A stretch of DNA of 38,465 nt, from positions 1-38,465 of the forward strand of contig JAFUAK010000219.1 in the NCBI GenBank assembly GCA_017460765.1, given 5' to 3'. The first letter of the stretch is position 1. The number at the start of each line of letters is the position of its first letter. This DNA comes from Prevotella sp. GTDB taxonomy: Bacteria; Bacteroidota; Bacteroidia; Bacteroidales; Bacteroidaceae. Under the pieces are notes generated by a model. It searched no databases. It was not told where the DNA came from and saw only the letters and a list, made by a program, of their open reading frames with translations. Shown piece after piece: positions 1 through 8,353 of this stretch. The position numbers and the translations under genes were made by a program.

Positions 1-1236
1 ATGCTTGACACCGTGTTCAGTCGTACTCCATCTTCGACGTATTCTTTCTGGGTGCATAACCGTCACGACGAGGGCATCCGCATCTCGACAGTCAAACTGA
101 GGCGCGGCAACCAGTCGGGCTTCCGCGTAAACGTGGACGGAGTGTATCTGGATAACTCCAATGGCTCGCAGACCAGTGACGTGGAGATCCGCAGGAAGGA
201 CAGCATCCTGGTGTTCGTGGAACTGACAGCGACAGAGACTCACAGGGTGGAGCCCACATTGGTGGAGGACGATCTGCAATTCTTTCTGGAAAGTGGGGTA
301 GAGCAGAAAGTGTCGCTACAGGCCTGGGCATGGGATGCCATGAAACTCTACGACCCGGTGATAGACAGGGACTCGTTGCTGGAATCGGATACACCTATTA
401 TAATATATGGTACGATGAAAGTGGCAGAAGGGGCGACGCTGACTGTGAGGAATTCGACGCTTTTCTTCCACGATAGTGCTGGCCTCGATGTGCATGGTAC
501 GCTGAAGACGGAGAATTGTCTGATGCGTGGCGACAGGCTCGACCGCATGTTCTCATACCTGCCCTACGATCGTGTGAGCGGACAATGGAACGGGATACAT
601 CTCTACGGAACATCGACAGACAACAGCCTTACTGGCACTGAGATACGTAATGCAAACTATGGCCTCATCTGTGATTCTGCAGCCATCGACATGCAAAGAC
701 CGAGGCTCAGGATGGAGCGCAGCATAGTGCACAACTGTGTGGAAACGGGTGTGGAGGCCGTAAACGCCTACGTCAGCCTGGATCACTGCCAGTTGACGAA
801 TATTGGAGGTCATTGTCTTTCGATTGTCGGTGGTGTGGCTGAGGTCAGTTATTGTACGCTTGCCCAGTTCTATCCTTTCTCGGCAGACCGTGGGGCTGCA
901 CTGCACTTCACAAACTATCAGGGACCCGTGGATATGCCATTGCAACTGCAATGTACAGGCTCCATACTGACTGGCTATGAGGATGATGTGGTGATGGGAG
1001 GAACACGTGAAGAGAGTAGTGCTGCCTTCGAATACTACTTTGACAACTGTCTGCTACGTTCGCCAAAGGTAGAGACGGAAGACAGCGTGCGCTTCGCGAA
1101 CATTGTCTGGGAGACCCCGAAGGACTCCGTTCAGGGTAAAAGACACTTCGTGATGATTGACGAAGACAATCTGATTTACGACTTCCACCTCGACTCGCTG
1201 TCAACGGCGAAGGGAAAGGGCTGTTACGACTTCTAG
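1..1236 (+). CDS. Right-handed beta-helix surface protein, 5' end outside the window
   Basis: The frame is open from the first base, and the ATG at base 1 is probably internal. Family relatives, as I recall them, begin with a lipoprotein signal peptide and about 40 residues before the 'DTVF' strand that opens this fragment. Residues about 1-110 look like an Ig-like beta domain. From about 130 to 380 the protein has short repeating strands rich in N, G, C and V (for example TLTVRNSTLFF, LKTENCLM, VSLDHCQLTN), typical of parallel beta-helix (pectate-lyase-like) folds. No catalytic residues can be assigned. Probably an outer-surface lipoprotein of unknown function. The stop TAG overlaps the stop of the convergent cytidine deaminase in a shared CTAG. 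Fold confidence is fairly high; function is unknown. Confidence 0.75.
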   Translation: MLDTVFSRTPSSTYSFWVHNRHDEGIRISTVKLRRGNQSGFRVNVDGVYLDNSNGSQTSDVEIRRKDSILVFVELTATETHRVEPTLVEDDLQFFLESGVEQKVSLQAWAWDAMKLYDPVIDRDSLLESDTPIIIYGTMKVAEGATLTVRNSTLFFHDSAGLDVHGTLKTENCLMRGDRLDRMFSYLPYDRVSGQWNGIHLYGTSTDNSLTGTEIRNANYGLICDSAAIDMQRPRLRMERSIVHNCVETGVEAVNAYVSLDHCQLTNIGGHCLSIVGGVAEVSYCTLAQFYPFSADRGAALHFTNYQGPVDMPLQLQCTGSILTGYEDDVVMGGTREESSAAFEYYFDNCLLRSPKVETEDSVRFANIVWETPKDSVQGKRHFVMIDEDNLIYDFHLDSLSTAKGKGCYDF

Positions 1237-1706
1237 AATTCTGAGAACAACAGTGGCATCAACTGTCGGATTCCCTCAATGACATAGACGCAACGACGTC
1301 CGTAGAGCAAGATACGGATAGGGTGCTTGGCACGTGTCTCAGATTCGATGATCACCTGTCGGCAGGAACCGCAGGGACTTACGGGTTCGTATTGCAGATC
1401 ACCATCAGTGCCACGGGCTGCGATAGCCAGCGTTTCGACACCCACGTCGGGGTACTGTGCACCAGCGGCAAAGAGGGCTGTGCGCTCTGCACAGAGTCCG
1501 GAGGGATAAGCGGCATTCTCCTGGTTACAGCCAATGATCTCTGCACCGTTCTCCAGACGGACGGCTGCTCCCACATGGAAGTTGGAGTAGGGAGCATAAC
1601 TGCGTCGGGTGGCCTCAATGGCCAGTTGTATGAGATGCTGTTCATCAGCACTTAACTCTTCGGGCTGGCAGGCCTTGATGACAGATTTTAGTTCAAGTTC
1701 TTCCAT
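1233..1706 (-). CDS. cdd: Cytidine deaminase
   Basis: Deaminates cytidine and deoxycytidine to uridine and deoxyuridine for pyrimidine salvage in the cytoplasm. At 157 residues the length fits the small homotetrameric class. The zinc site is complete: C72-A-E74 (ligand cysteine and proton-shuttling glutamate) and P-C112-G-S-C115 (two further ligands). The substrate-binding segment FHVGAAV lies at 43-49. The ATG at 1706 follows a TATATTTG promoter box on the minus strand at 1726-1733. It shares a 74-base promoter region with the divergent glucosaminidase gene, and its stop overlaps the upstream beta-helix gene by four bases. The nucleoside permease at 9938 may feed the same salvage route (inference). 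Confidence 0.96.
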   Translation of the reverse strand: MEELELKSVIKACQPEELSADEQHLIQLAIEATRRSYAPYSNFHVGAAVRLENGAEIIGCNQENAAYPSGLCAERTALFAAGAQYPDVGVETLAIAARGTDGDLQYEPVSPCGSCRQVIIESETRAKHPIRILLYGRRCVYVIEGIRQLMPLLFSEF

Positions 1707-1725
1707 AAATTGCGTAAATTTTTCG

Positions 1726-1733
1726 CAAATATA
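1726..1733 (-). promoter_or_regulatory. Promoter -7 box for cdd
   Basis: Read on the minus strand this is TATATTTG followed by C, an exact match to the Bacteroidetes -7 consensus TAnnTTTG. It lies 20 bases upstream of the cdd ATG. No good -33 TTTG is visible at the usual spacing, so strength is uncertain. Confidence 0.6.
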
Positions 1734-1755
1734 CGAATAATTCGAGAAATATCAC

Positions 1756-1763
1756 TACTTTTG
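1756..1763 (+). promoter_or_regulatory. Promoter -7 box for the glucosaminidase gene
   Basis: TACTTTTG followed by C matches TAnnTTTG exactly and lies 17 bases before the ATG at 1781, giving a very short leader. It is divergent from the cdd promoter 23 bases away. The -33 element is not obvious. Confidence 0.6.
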
Positions 1764-1780
1764 CACAATAATTTGCAATT

Positions 1781-2686
1781 ATGAGGAAGTTTTTCATTTC
1801 GATAGCCCTGTTTTTGTCGCTGACGGGTTCTGCCCAGATGCGATGGAATCAGGCCTATCAAAAATATATCGACCAGTATAAGGACATCGCCATTGAGCAA
1901 ATGCAGCGCTATCGCGTGCCAGCCTCTATCACGCTGGCCCAGGGCCTCTATGAGAGTGGGGCAGGCACGAGTGAACTGACACGCAAGGCGAACAACCACT
2001 TCGGCATCAAGTGTCACGGTTGGACAGGGCGCACAAGTTATCATGACGATGACAGGAGTAATGAATGCTTCAGGGCCTACGACTCAGCCTATGATTCGTA
2101 TGAGGACCACTCTTTATTCCTCGTTAACGGACGGCGCTATAAGTCGCTCTTCGACCTGAAACTGACAGATTACAAGGGCTGGGCCAAGGGACTGAAGGCA
2201 GCCGGCTATGCTACCAATCCTAAGTATGCCAATACGCTGATAGAGATCATCCAACTCTACAAACTCTATAAATACGACACGGCTAAGGATTATGACAAGT
2301 TTATGACTGACCGTGCAAAGGATCACCGCGTGAATGGGGCGTTGCATGAGATTAAGGCCTATAATAAGAACTATTATGTGATTGTGCGCCGTGGTGATAC
2401 CTTCAAGTCGATTGCCGAAGAGGTGGGTATCAGTTATAGGAAGATTGCCAAATATAACGAGCGCGACAAGCGTGACCAACTGGAAGAGGGAGAAGTGATC
2501 TGGCTGAAGAAAAAGCAGACGAAAGCCCCCAAGGACTATAAAGATCGTCTGCACTACGTGAAGGCTGGCGAGTCGATGTACTCCATTGCACAGAAATATG
2601 GTATTCGCCTGAAGAACCTTTATAAGATGAACCATCTGAAGCCTGACCATCAGATCTACGTGGGCGAGGGCCTCAGGTTGAGATAG
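1781..2686 (+). CDS. Secreted glucosaminidase (GH73-type) with two LysM repeats
   Basis: Predicted exported peptidoglycan hydrolase of 301 residues. A signal peptide of about 19 residues ends at GSAQ. The catalytic domain (about 25-165) has the GH73/FlgJ-like pattern: SITLAQGLYESGAGTS with the likely catalytic glutamate, then NNHFGIKCH and YATNPKYANTLIEII near its end. Two LysM modules follow, about 195-245 (YYVIVRRGDTFKSIAEEVGI) and 258-301 (HYVKAGESMYSIAQKYGI), which should bind glycan strands. The family cleaves the GlcNAc-MurNAc backbone and acts in wall remodelling or daughter-cell separation. It is a single-gene unit with its own promoter and a strong terminator shared with the convergent transporter gene. 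Exact bond specificity cannot be read from sequence. Confidence 0.9.
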   Translation: MRKFFISIALFLSLTGSAQMRWNQAYQKYIDQYKDIAIEQMQRYRVPASITLAQGLYESGAGTSELTRKANNHFGIKCHGWTGRTSYHDDDRSNECFRAYDSAYDSYEDHSLFLVNGRRYKSLFDLKLTDYKGWAKGLKAAGYATNPKYANTLIEIIQLYKLYKYDTAKDYDKFMTDRAKDHRVNGALHEIKAYNKNYYVIVRRGDTFKSIAEEVGISYRKIAKYNERDKRDQLEEGEVIWLKKKQTKAPKDYKDRLHYVKAGESMYSIAQKYGIRLKNLYKMNHLKPDHQIYVGEGLRLR

Positions 2687-2696
2687 ATAAAATGAA

Positions 2697-2722
2697 GAAT
2701 CCCGCTCATTTGAGCGGGATTC
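2697..2722. terminator. Bidirectional hairpin terminator between glucosaminidase and dcuB
   Basis: A perfect 12-base inverted repeat (GAATCCCGCTCA / TGAGCGGGATTC) around TT sits between two convergent stops (2686 plus, 2734 minus). The plus side is followed by TTGTGTTATTCTT. U-tracts are modest on both sides, but the stem is strong and centrally placed. Confidence 0.8.
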
Positions 2723-2733
2723 TTGTGTTATTC

Positions 2734-4182
2734 TTAATAGAGAATCGATGAGAGGATATAAGCCACGATCGTTGAAACGAATACGCAGATAAGTCCAGGC
2801 ATCATGAACGAGTGGTTCAGCAGGTACTTACCAATGACTGTCGTTCCAGAACGGTCGAAGTTTACCGTTGCGATATCTGAAGGATAGTTAGGTATGAAGA
2901 AATATCCGTAGACGGAGGGCAGTACTCCCAACAGCACGGGACCTGCAATACCCAACTGATAGGCCAGCGGCAGCATGGCTACCACAACGGCACCCTGAGA
3001 GTTGATGAGCACGGATACCAGGAAGAATACGAGTGCGATGCTCCAGGGATACTCCTTGACGATGTCTGCAAGCATGGTCTGCATCTCGGACATGTAGTTG
3101 GAGAAATAGGTATCGGCCAGCCAGGCGATGCCGTAGATGGCAACAACGGCTACCATACCAGACTGCCAGACCGGACCAGCAACGGCCTTCTTCGGAGCCG
3201 CTTTACAGAAGATAATCATCAGGGCGGCAGCGGAGATCATCACTATCTGAATGACGAGGTTCATGGCCAGCGGCTTCTGGAACCACTCCGTCATGCCTGG
3301 GATATGCATCTTGGCCTTGACAAGCATGTCGCTTGTAAGTGTCAGATGCTCATTGACCACCAGAGGATCCGTACCCTTAATGCCACGCAGGGTGTCGTAG
3401 GCGGGCAGAGCATTCTGGAAGATAGCGAAGAATACGATGACGCAGAGGGCGGCCAGGAAGATGAACACGGCGTTCTTGGCAGACTGCGGGATTTCCTTAT
3501 CAAGCGTCGTTGCGCTGGAACCGTAGATATACTTATATTGCTCGGGATCCTTCAACTTGGCCTGGAAGACAGGATCCTTGTCGAGATCCTTGCCACGGTG
3601 ATAGGAGGCGGCGGCGGCAGCCATCAGACCACAGACACAGGCGGGAATAGACACCATCAGCACACCAGGGATGGTGATGTCGAAGCCGTTGGCATTAGAA
3701 ATCGACACGAAGGCTACCACTGCGGCTGCAATTGGCGAACAGGTGATACCCACCTGAGAGGCGATAGAGGCCACACCACAGGGGCGTTCTGGACGGATGC
3801 CTTTCTTTAGGGCGATGTCGCAAATAATCGGCATCAGGGTATAGACCACGTGACCTGTTCCTACGAGTACAGTCAAGAAGAAAGTACACAGCGGAGCGAG
3901 GAATGTGATGCGATCCGGATGCTTGCGCAACAACTTCTCCGCAATCTGGATGAGCCAGTCCATACCACCTGAGGCCTGCATGATACCAGCACAGGTGACG
4001 GCTGCGATAATAATGTAGATAACGTCGGTAGGAGGCGTGCCTGGTTTTAGACCAAAGCCAAAGACGAGAATAGCAAGGCCAATACCAGAAATGGCTCCCA
4101 GGGCGAGGCTGCCATAGCGAGAGCCTACCCACAGTGCTCCCAGAACAATCAGGAGCTGAATGATCATTGTAATGCTAATCAT
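2734..4182 (-). CDS. dcuB: Anaerobic C4-dicarboxylate transporter, DcuA/DcuB family
   Basis: Inner-membrane antiporter of 482 residues with about 12 hydrophobic segments. It carries Dcu-family signatures: GTPPTDVIYIIIAAVTCAGIM near 50-70, GTGHVVYTLMPII near 110-120, and RPCGVASIASQVGITCSPIAAA near 135-155. It should exchange fumarate, malate or aspartate for succinate, which suits an anaerobe that ferments to succinate. DcuA versus DcuB cannot be settled here; the symbol is given as the commonest name. Starts are possible at 4182 or five codons later (MISITM); the first is chosen because the promoter box lies well upstream of it. It stands alone, divergent from ileS. Confidence 0.9.
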   Translation of the reverse strand: MISITMIIQLLIVLGALWVGSRYGSLALGAISGIGLAILVFGFGLKPGTPPTDVIYIIIAAVTCAGIMQASGGMDWLIQIAEKLLRKHPDRITFLAPLCTFFLTVLVGTGHVVYTLMPIICDIALKKGIRPERPCGVASIASQVGITCSPIAAAVVAFVSISNANGFDITIPGVLMVSIPACVCGLMAAAAASYHRGKDLDKDPVFQAKLKDPEQYKYIYGSSATTLDKEIPQSAKNAVFIFLAALCVIVFFAIFQNALPAYDTLRGIKGTDPLVVNEHLTLTSDMLVKAKMHIPGMTEWFQKPLAMNLVIQIVMISAAALMIIFCKAAPKKAVAGPVWQSGMVAVVAIYGIAWLADTYFSNYMSEMQTMLADIVKEYPWSIALVFFLVSVLINSQGAVVVAMLPLAYQLGIAGPVLLGVLPSVYGYFFIPNYPSDIATVNFDRSGTTVIGKYLLNHSFMMPGLICVFVSTIVAYILSSILY

Positions 4183-4229
4183 AAATGTAATACTACTAAG
4201 TTTTTAAGTTATTGATTGTAAACTGAGTG

Positions 4230-4237
4230 CAAATATA
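4230..4237 (-). promoter_or_regulatory. Promoter -7 box for dcuB
   Basis: The minus strand reads TATATTTG then C, an exact TAnnTTTG match 47 bases upstream of the dcuB ATG. No clear TTTG at -33. The remainder of the 182-base gap to ileS is AT-rich and holds only this and the ileS promoter. Confidence 0.6.
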
Positions 4238-4296
4238 AGCAAATAATTTGAATTATCGCTCTTTTTTAGCAGAATTATTAAAAAAAATTATTTCCT

Positions 4297-4327
4297 TTTG
4301 CTGTATCGAATATTTTATGTACCTTTG
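4297..4327 (+). promoter_or_regulatory. ileS promoter (-33 TTTG, -7 TACCTTTG)
   Basis: TTTG at 4297-4300 and TACCTTTG at 4320-4327 are separated by 19 bases, the ideal Bacteroidetes sigma-ABfr layout. Transcription would start near 4334, leaving a leader of about 30 bases with no room for a T-box or riboswitch. Confidence 0.8.
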
Positions 4328-4364
4328 CACGCTATAAATTAAATAGATAATAAGAAACAAAAAT

Positions 4365-7300
4365 ATGGCTAAGAAATTTGCCGAGCATAACGGCTTGAAT
4401 CTGACCCAGGTGAACAATGACATCCTGGAGATGTGGCGAGAGAAGAACGTGTTCTGGCGCTCTGTCAACGAGCGTGAGGGCTGTCCGCAGTTCGTATTCT
4501 TCGAGGGGCCTCCCTCGGCTAATGGACACCCGGGTATCCATCATGTACTCGCGCGTACCATTAAGGATACTTTCAACCGCTATAAGACGATGAAAGGCTA
4601 TCAGGTGAAGCGCAAGGCAGGCTGGGATACGCATGGACTCCCCGTGGAACTGGGCGTTGAGAAGGAATTGGGTATCACCAAGGCCGACATTGACAACAAG
4701 GCATCGGAGAAATACATTTCGACCGAGGAGTATAACAAGAAGTGCCGCGAGAATGTGATGATGTTTACGCAGGAGTGGCGTGACCTGACGGAGAAGATGG
4801 GTTACTTCGTGGATCTCGACAATCCGTACATCACCTACGACAACAAGTATATCGAAACGCTGTGGTGGCTGCTTCAGCAGTTCTATAAGAAGGGACTGCT
4901 CTATAAGGGCTATACCATCCAGCCGTATTCACCCGCTGCAGGTACGGGACTGAGTTCACACGAACTGAACCAGCCTGGTTGCTACCGTGACGTGAAGGAT
5001 ACGACGGTGACAGCACTCTTCAAGGCCGTGAATCCGAAAGAAGAGTGGACGAAGTGGGGTACACCTTACTTCGTGGCCTGGACAACAACCCCATGGACGC
5101 TGCCCTCGAATACGGCACTCTGCGTAGGTCCGAAGATCGACTACGTGGCCGTGGAGACCTATAATGCCTATAATGGCGAGAAGATCACCATCATTCTGGC
5201 TGAGAGCCGTCTGAATGCCTATCTGGCTCCAGAAGGCAATATCACTGACGGTGAGGAGATGCCTGAATATAATAAAGGTGAGAAGTTCGTGCCCTACCGT
5301 ATCGTAGGCCGCTATACTGGTGAAGAACTCGTGGGTCTGAAGTACCAGCAACTGATGCCTTGGGTGAAGCCCTCTGCCAAACTGGATCAGAACGCTGCCG
5401 ACTACGTGAAGCAGTATGCTGAGGCTCATCCCGAGAAAGTCTTTATGGGTGAGAATGGTAAGGATCAGTTCGTGGAGATGGAGAGTGAGGCTTTCCGCGT
5501 AATCCCTGGCGATTACGTGACTACTGAGGATGGTGCCGGTATCGTGCATATCGCCCCGACCTTCGGTGCCGATGACGCCAAGGTGGCCAAGGATGCCCAT
5601 ATCCCCAGTCTTTTCCTTATTAATAAGAAAGGTGAAACCCGTCCGATGGTTGATCTTCAGGGTAAGTACTACGTGATGGACGAACTCGACGATAACTTCG
5701 TGGTCAAGTGCGTCAATAAGGCAGGCTATGCCCATCACGCAGGTGATTATGTGAAGAATGCCTATGCCCCTGAGTTTAATAAGGACGGCAAATATGACGA
5801 GCAGGCAGCCAACAAGGCTGAAGACCTGAACATTGTGATCTGCATGGAGATGAAGCAGGAGGGTACGGCGCTGAAGATCGAGAAGCACGTGCACAACTAT
5901 CCCCACTGCTGGCGTACGGACAAGCCCGTGCTCTACTATCCGCTCGACTCATGGTTTATTCGCTCGACGGCGAAGAAGGATCGTATGTTCGAACTGAACA
6001 AGACCATCAACTGGCAGCCGGAAAGCACAGGTACGGGCCGCTTCGGCAACTGGCTGGAGAACCTGAACGACTGGAACCTTTCTCGTTCGCGTTTCTGGGG
6101 AACCCCGCTGCCTATCTGGCGTGATGAGGATGGCAAGGAGATTTGTATCGGCTCGGTGGAGGAACTCTACAACGAGATCGAGAAGTCGGTGAAGGCTGGT
6201 TTCATGAAGAGTAACCCGCTGAAGGACAATGGTTTCGTTCCCTGCGACTGGAGTAAGGAGAACTACGACAAGATCGACCTGCACCGCCCGTATGTGGATA
6301 ACATCGTGCTGGTCTCGGAGAGTGGCAAGCCCATGAAGCGTGAGACTGACCTGATCGACGTGTGGTTTGACTCTGGTTCGATGCCTTACGCTCAGGTGCA
6401 CTATCCGTTTGAGAATGCCGACCTGATCGATAAGGGTATTGCCTTCCCCTGTGACTTCATCAACGAGGGCGTCGATCAGACGCGTGGCTGGTTCTTTACG
6501 CTCCATGCCATTGCTACGATGATTTTCGACTCCGTGGCCTTCAAGAATGTAATCTCTTCTGGCCTGGTACTTGATGCCAAAGGCAATAAGATGTCGAAGC
6601 ACGTGGGTAACGTGGTGAATCCGTTTGATATGATTGGTAAGTACGGCTCCGATGCCGTGCGTCTCTATATGATGACCAACTCTGAGCCTTGGGACAACCT
6701 GAAGTTCGACCCTGAGGGTGTTGACGAGGTGCGCCGTAAGTTCTTCGGCACCTTATATAATACGTATAGTTTCTTTGCCCTCTATGCCAATGTCGATGGC
6801 TTTGACCCTGTCCAGTCTGTTGCTGTGGCACAGCAACAAGCGGAACGGTCGGAGATAGACCGTTGGATCCTCTCTTGTCTGAACACGCTCATCAAGGGTG
6901 TGGAGGCAGAACTTGATAACTATGATCCGACACGTGCAGGTCGCTTGATCGATGCCTTCGTCAACGATGATCTCTCCAACTGGTATGTTCGTCTGAACCG
7001 TAAGCGCTTCTGGGGTAAGGACATGTCGGCTGACAAACTGAGTGCCTACCAGACACTCTACACTTGTCTAATGACTGTCGCCAAACTGCTGGCTCCGTTT
7101 GCGCCGTTCTATGCCGACCAACTCTATAAGGATCTGGGGGGCGAACTCGACTCTGTACACCTCGATAAATTCCCTGTGGCAGACGAATCCCTGATTGACA
7201 AGGATCTGGAGGCCCGCATGCAGATGGCCCAGAAGATCACGTCGATGGTGCTCGCCTTGCGCCGTAAGGTGAACATCAAGGTACGTCAGCCGCTGCAGGC

Positions 7301-7934
7301 TATCATGATTCCTGCCACCGATGAGGAGCAGAAGAAGCATATCGAGGCCGTGAAGAACCTCATCATGAACGAGGTGAACGTGAAAGAACTCCGTTTCGTG
7401 GAGGGTGCTGGCGTACTCGTCAAGAAGGTGAAGTGCAACTTCCGTACGATGGGTAAGAAGTTTGGTAAACTGATGAAGGGCGTAGCCGCTGCCATGGATC
7501 AACTCTCACAGGAGCAGATCGCAGAACTGGAGCAGCAGGGTAGTATCGGCATCAGTGTCGAGGGACAGGAACTGACGGTAGAGGCTGTCGATGTCGATAT
7601 CATCAGCGAGGATATCCCAGGCTGGCTCGTGGCCAACGAGGGTAACCTGACTGTAGCCCTCGAAGTGGAACTCACAGAGGAACTGAAGAATGAGGGCATG
7701 GCACGCGAACTCATCAACCGCATCCAGAACATCCGTAAGGAGAGCGGCTTGGAGATTACTGACAGAATCAACGTCAGTATTGCTCCTAATGATGATGTCC
7801 TAAAGTCTGTTGAGAGTTTTGGTAACTATATCAAGACACAGGTTCTGGCAGATTCGCTGACGGTAGAACCTAATGATGGACAGGAGGTTGACTTCGATGA
7901 CTTCAAGTTGAACATTAAAGTGATTAAAAATTAG
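4365..7934 (+). CDS. ileS: Isoleucyl-tRNA synthetase, type 2, with GIHH signature
   Basis: Charges tRNA-Ile with isoleucine. Its 1189 residues, the motif GWDTHGLPVELGVEKELGI, and the lack of a C-terminal cysteine zinc finger place it in the eukaryote-like type-2 class. The catalytic Rossmann fold begins at PPSANGHPGIHH (49-60). Where most class I enzymes have HxGH, this one reads G57-I-H59-H60. The second signature is KMSKH at 742-746. The CP1 editing domain is present (TTTPWTLPSNTA; GTG...HIAPTFGADD), followed by the anticodon-binding helices and a long C-terminal domain. Type-2 enzymes are naturally mupirocin-tolerant, and the HxGH to GxHH swap is reported to make them far more resistant. 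It heads the long plus-strand gene run; the next gene starts 35 bases downstream. Confidence 0.97.
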   Translation: MAKKFAEHNGLNLTQVNNDILEMWREKNVFWRSVNEREGCPQFVFFEGPPSANGHPGIHHVLARTIKDTFNRYKTMKGYQVKRKAGWDTHGLPVELGVEKELGITKADIDNKASEKYISTEEYNKKCRENVMMFTQEWRDLTEKMGYFVDLDNPYITYDNKYIETLWWLLQQFYKKGLLYKGYTIQPYSPAAGTGLSSHELNQPGCYRDVKDTTVTALFKAVNPKEEWTKWGTPYFVAWTTTPWTLPSNTALCVGPKIDYVAVETYNAYNGEKITIILAESRLNAYLAPEGNITDGEEMPEYNKGEKFVPYRIVGRYTGEELVGLKYQQLMPWVKPSAKLDQNAADYVKQYAEAHPEKVFMGENGKDQFVEMESEAFRVIPGDYVTTEDGAGIVHIAPTFGADDAKVAKDAHIPSLFLINKKGETRPMVDLQGKYYVMDELDDNFVVKCVNKAGYAHHAGDYVKNAYAPEFNKDGKYDEQAANKAEDLNIVICMEMKQEGTALKIEKHVHNYPHCWRTDKPVLYYPLDSWFIRSTAKKDRMFELNKTINWQPESTGTGRFGNWLENLNDWNLSRSRFWGTPLPIWRDEDGKEICIGSVEELYNEIEKSVKAGFMKSNPLKDNGFVPCDWSKENYDKIDLHRPYVDNIVLVSESGKPMKRETDLIDVWFDSGSMPYAQVHYPFENADLIDKGIAFPCDFINEGVDQTRGWFFTLHAIATMIFDSVAFKNVISSGLVLDAKGNKMSKHVGNVVNPFDMIGKYGSDAVRLYMMTNSEPWDNLKFDPEGVDEVRRKFFGTLYNTYSFFALYANVDGFDPVQSVAVAQQQAERSEIDRWILSCLNTLIKGVEAELDNYDPTRAGRLIDAFVNDDLSNWYVRLNRKRFWGKDMSADKLSAYQTLYTCLMTVAKLLAPFAPFYADQLYKDLGGELDSVHLDKFPVADESLIDKDLEARMQMAQKITSMVLALRRKVNIKVRQPLQAIMIPATDEEQKKHIEAVKNLIMNEVNVKELRFVEGAGVLVKKVKCNFRTMGKKFGKLMKGVAAAMDQLSQEQIAELEQQGSIGISVEGQELTVEAVDVDIISEDIPGWLVANEGNLTVALEVELTEELKNEGMARELINRIQNIRKESGLEITDRINVSIAPNDDVLKSVESFGNYIKTQVLADSLTVEPNDGQEVDFDDFKLNIKVIKN

Positions 7935-7969
7935 AATAACAATAACTATAACTTAACATCTCAATCATT

Positions 7970-8353
7970 ATGGCAGAGAAAACACGTTACACTGACGAAG
8001 AACTGGAAGAGTTCCGGCAGATTATCAATGAGAAAATGGCTTTAGCCAAGCGTGACTATGAGCAGATGATGCGCGTGCTGACTAATCAGGACAGTAACGA
8101 CGTGGACGACACTTCACCTACTTACAAGGCTTTGGAGGAGGGCAGTGCTACCCAGTCGAAAGAAGAACTGATATCGATGGCAGCCCGCCAGCAGAAATTC
8201 ATTCAAGGATTGAAAGCCGCTCTCGTACGCATAGAAAACAAGACTTACGGTATTGACCGCATCACGGGAAAACTGATACCTAAGGAGCGTTTGCGTGCCG
8301 TGCCTCATGCTACTCTCAGTGTGGAATCGAAGATGAATCAAAGCAAGAAGTGA
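7970..8353 (+). CDS. DksA/TraR-family protein without zinc-finger cysteines
   Basis: Small cytoplasmic protein of 127 residues. A coiled-coil N-terminal half (about 5-40) is followed by acidic NDVDDTSPTYK, a second helix, and a C-terminal block YGIDRITGKLIPKERLRAVPHAT that matches the DksA/TraR zinc-finger region. DksA-type proteins enter the RNA polymerase secondary channel and modulate initiation, often with ppGpp. Here the protein contains no cysteine at all: the usual YGIC is YGID, so it cannot form the classical four-cysteine finger. Bacteroidetes homologues commonly have reduced cysteine sets (from memory). It lies between ileS and lspA, and its stop overlaps the lspA GTG start by four bases (GTGA), implying translational coupling. 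Confidence 0.85.
   Translation: MAEKTRYTDEELEEFRQIINEKMALAKRDYEQMMRVLTNQDSNDVDDTSPTYKALEEGSATQSKEELISMAARQQKFIQGLKAALVRIENKTYGIDRITGKLIPKERLRAVPHATLSVESKMNQSKK

Noticed and set aside
3304..3810. Plus-strand open frame of 168 codons inside dcuB
   Set aside because: Shadow of the dcuB reading frame: H, G and D rich with no family resemblance and no promoter.
4328..4364. T-box or other amino-acid-responsive leader before ileS
   Set aside because: The predicted leader is only about 30 bases, too short for such elements.
4956..5906. Minus-strand open frame of 316 codons inside ileS
   Set aside because: Antisense to a fully conserved ileS domain; its H, L and I rich composition is the mirror of ileS codon usage.
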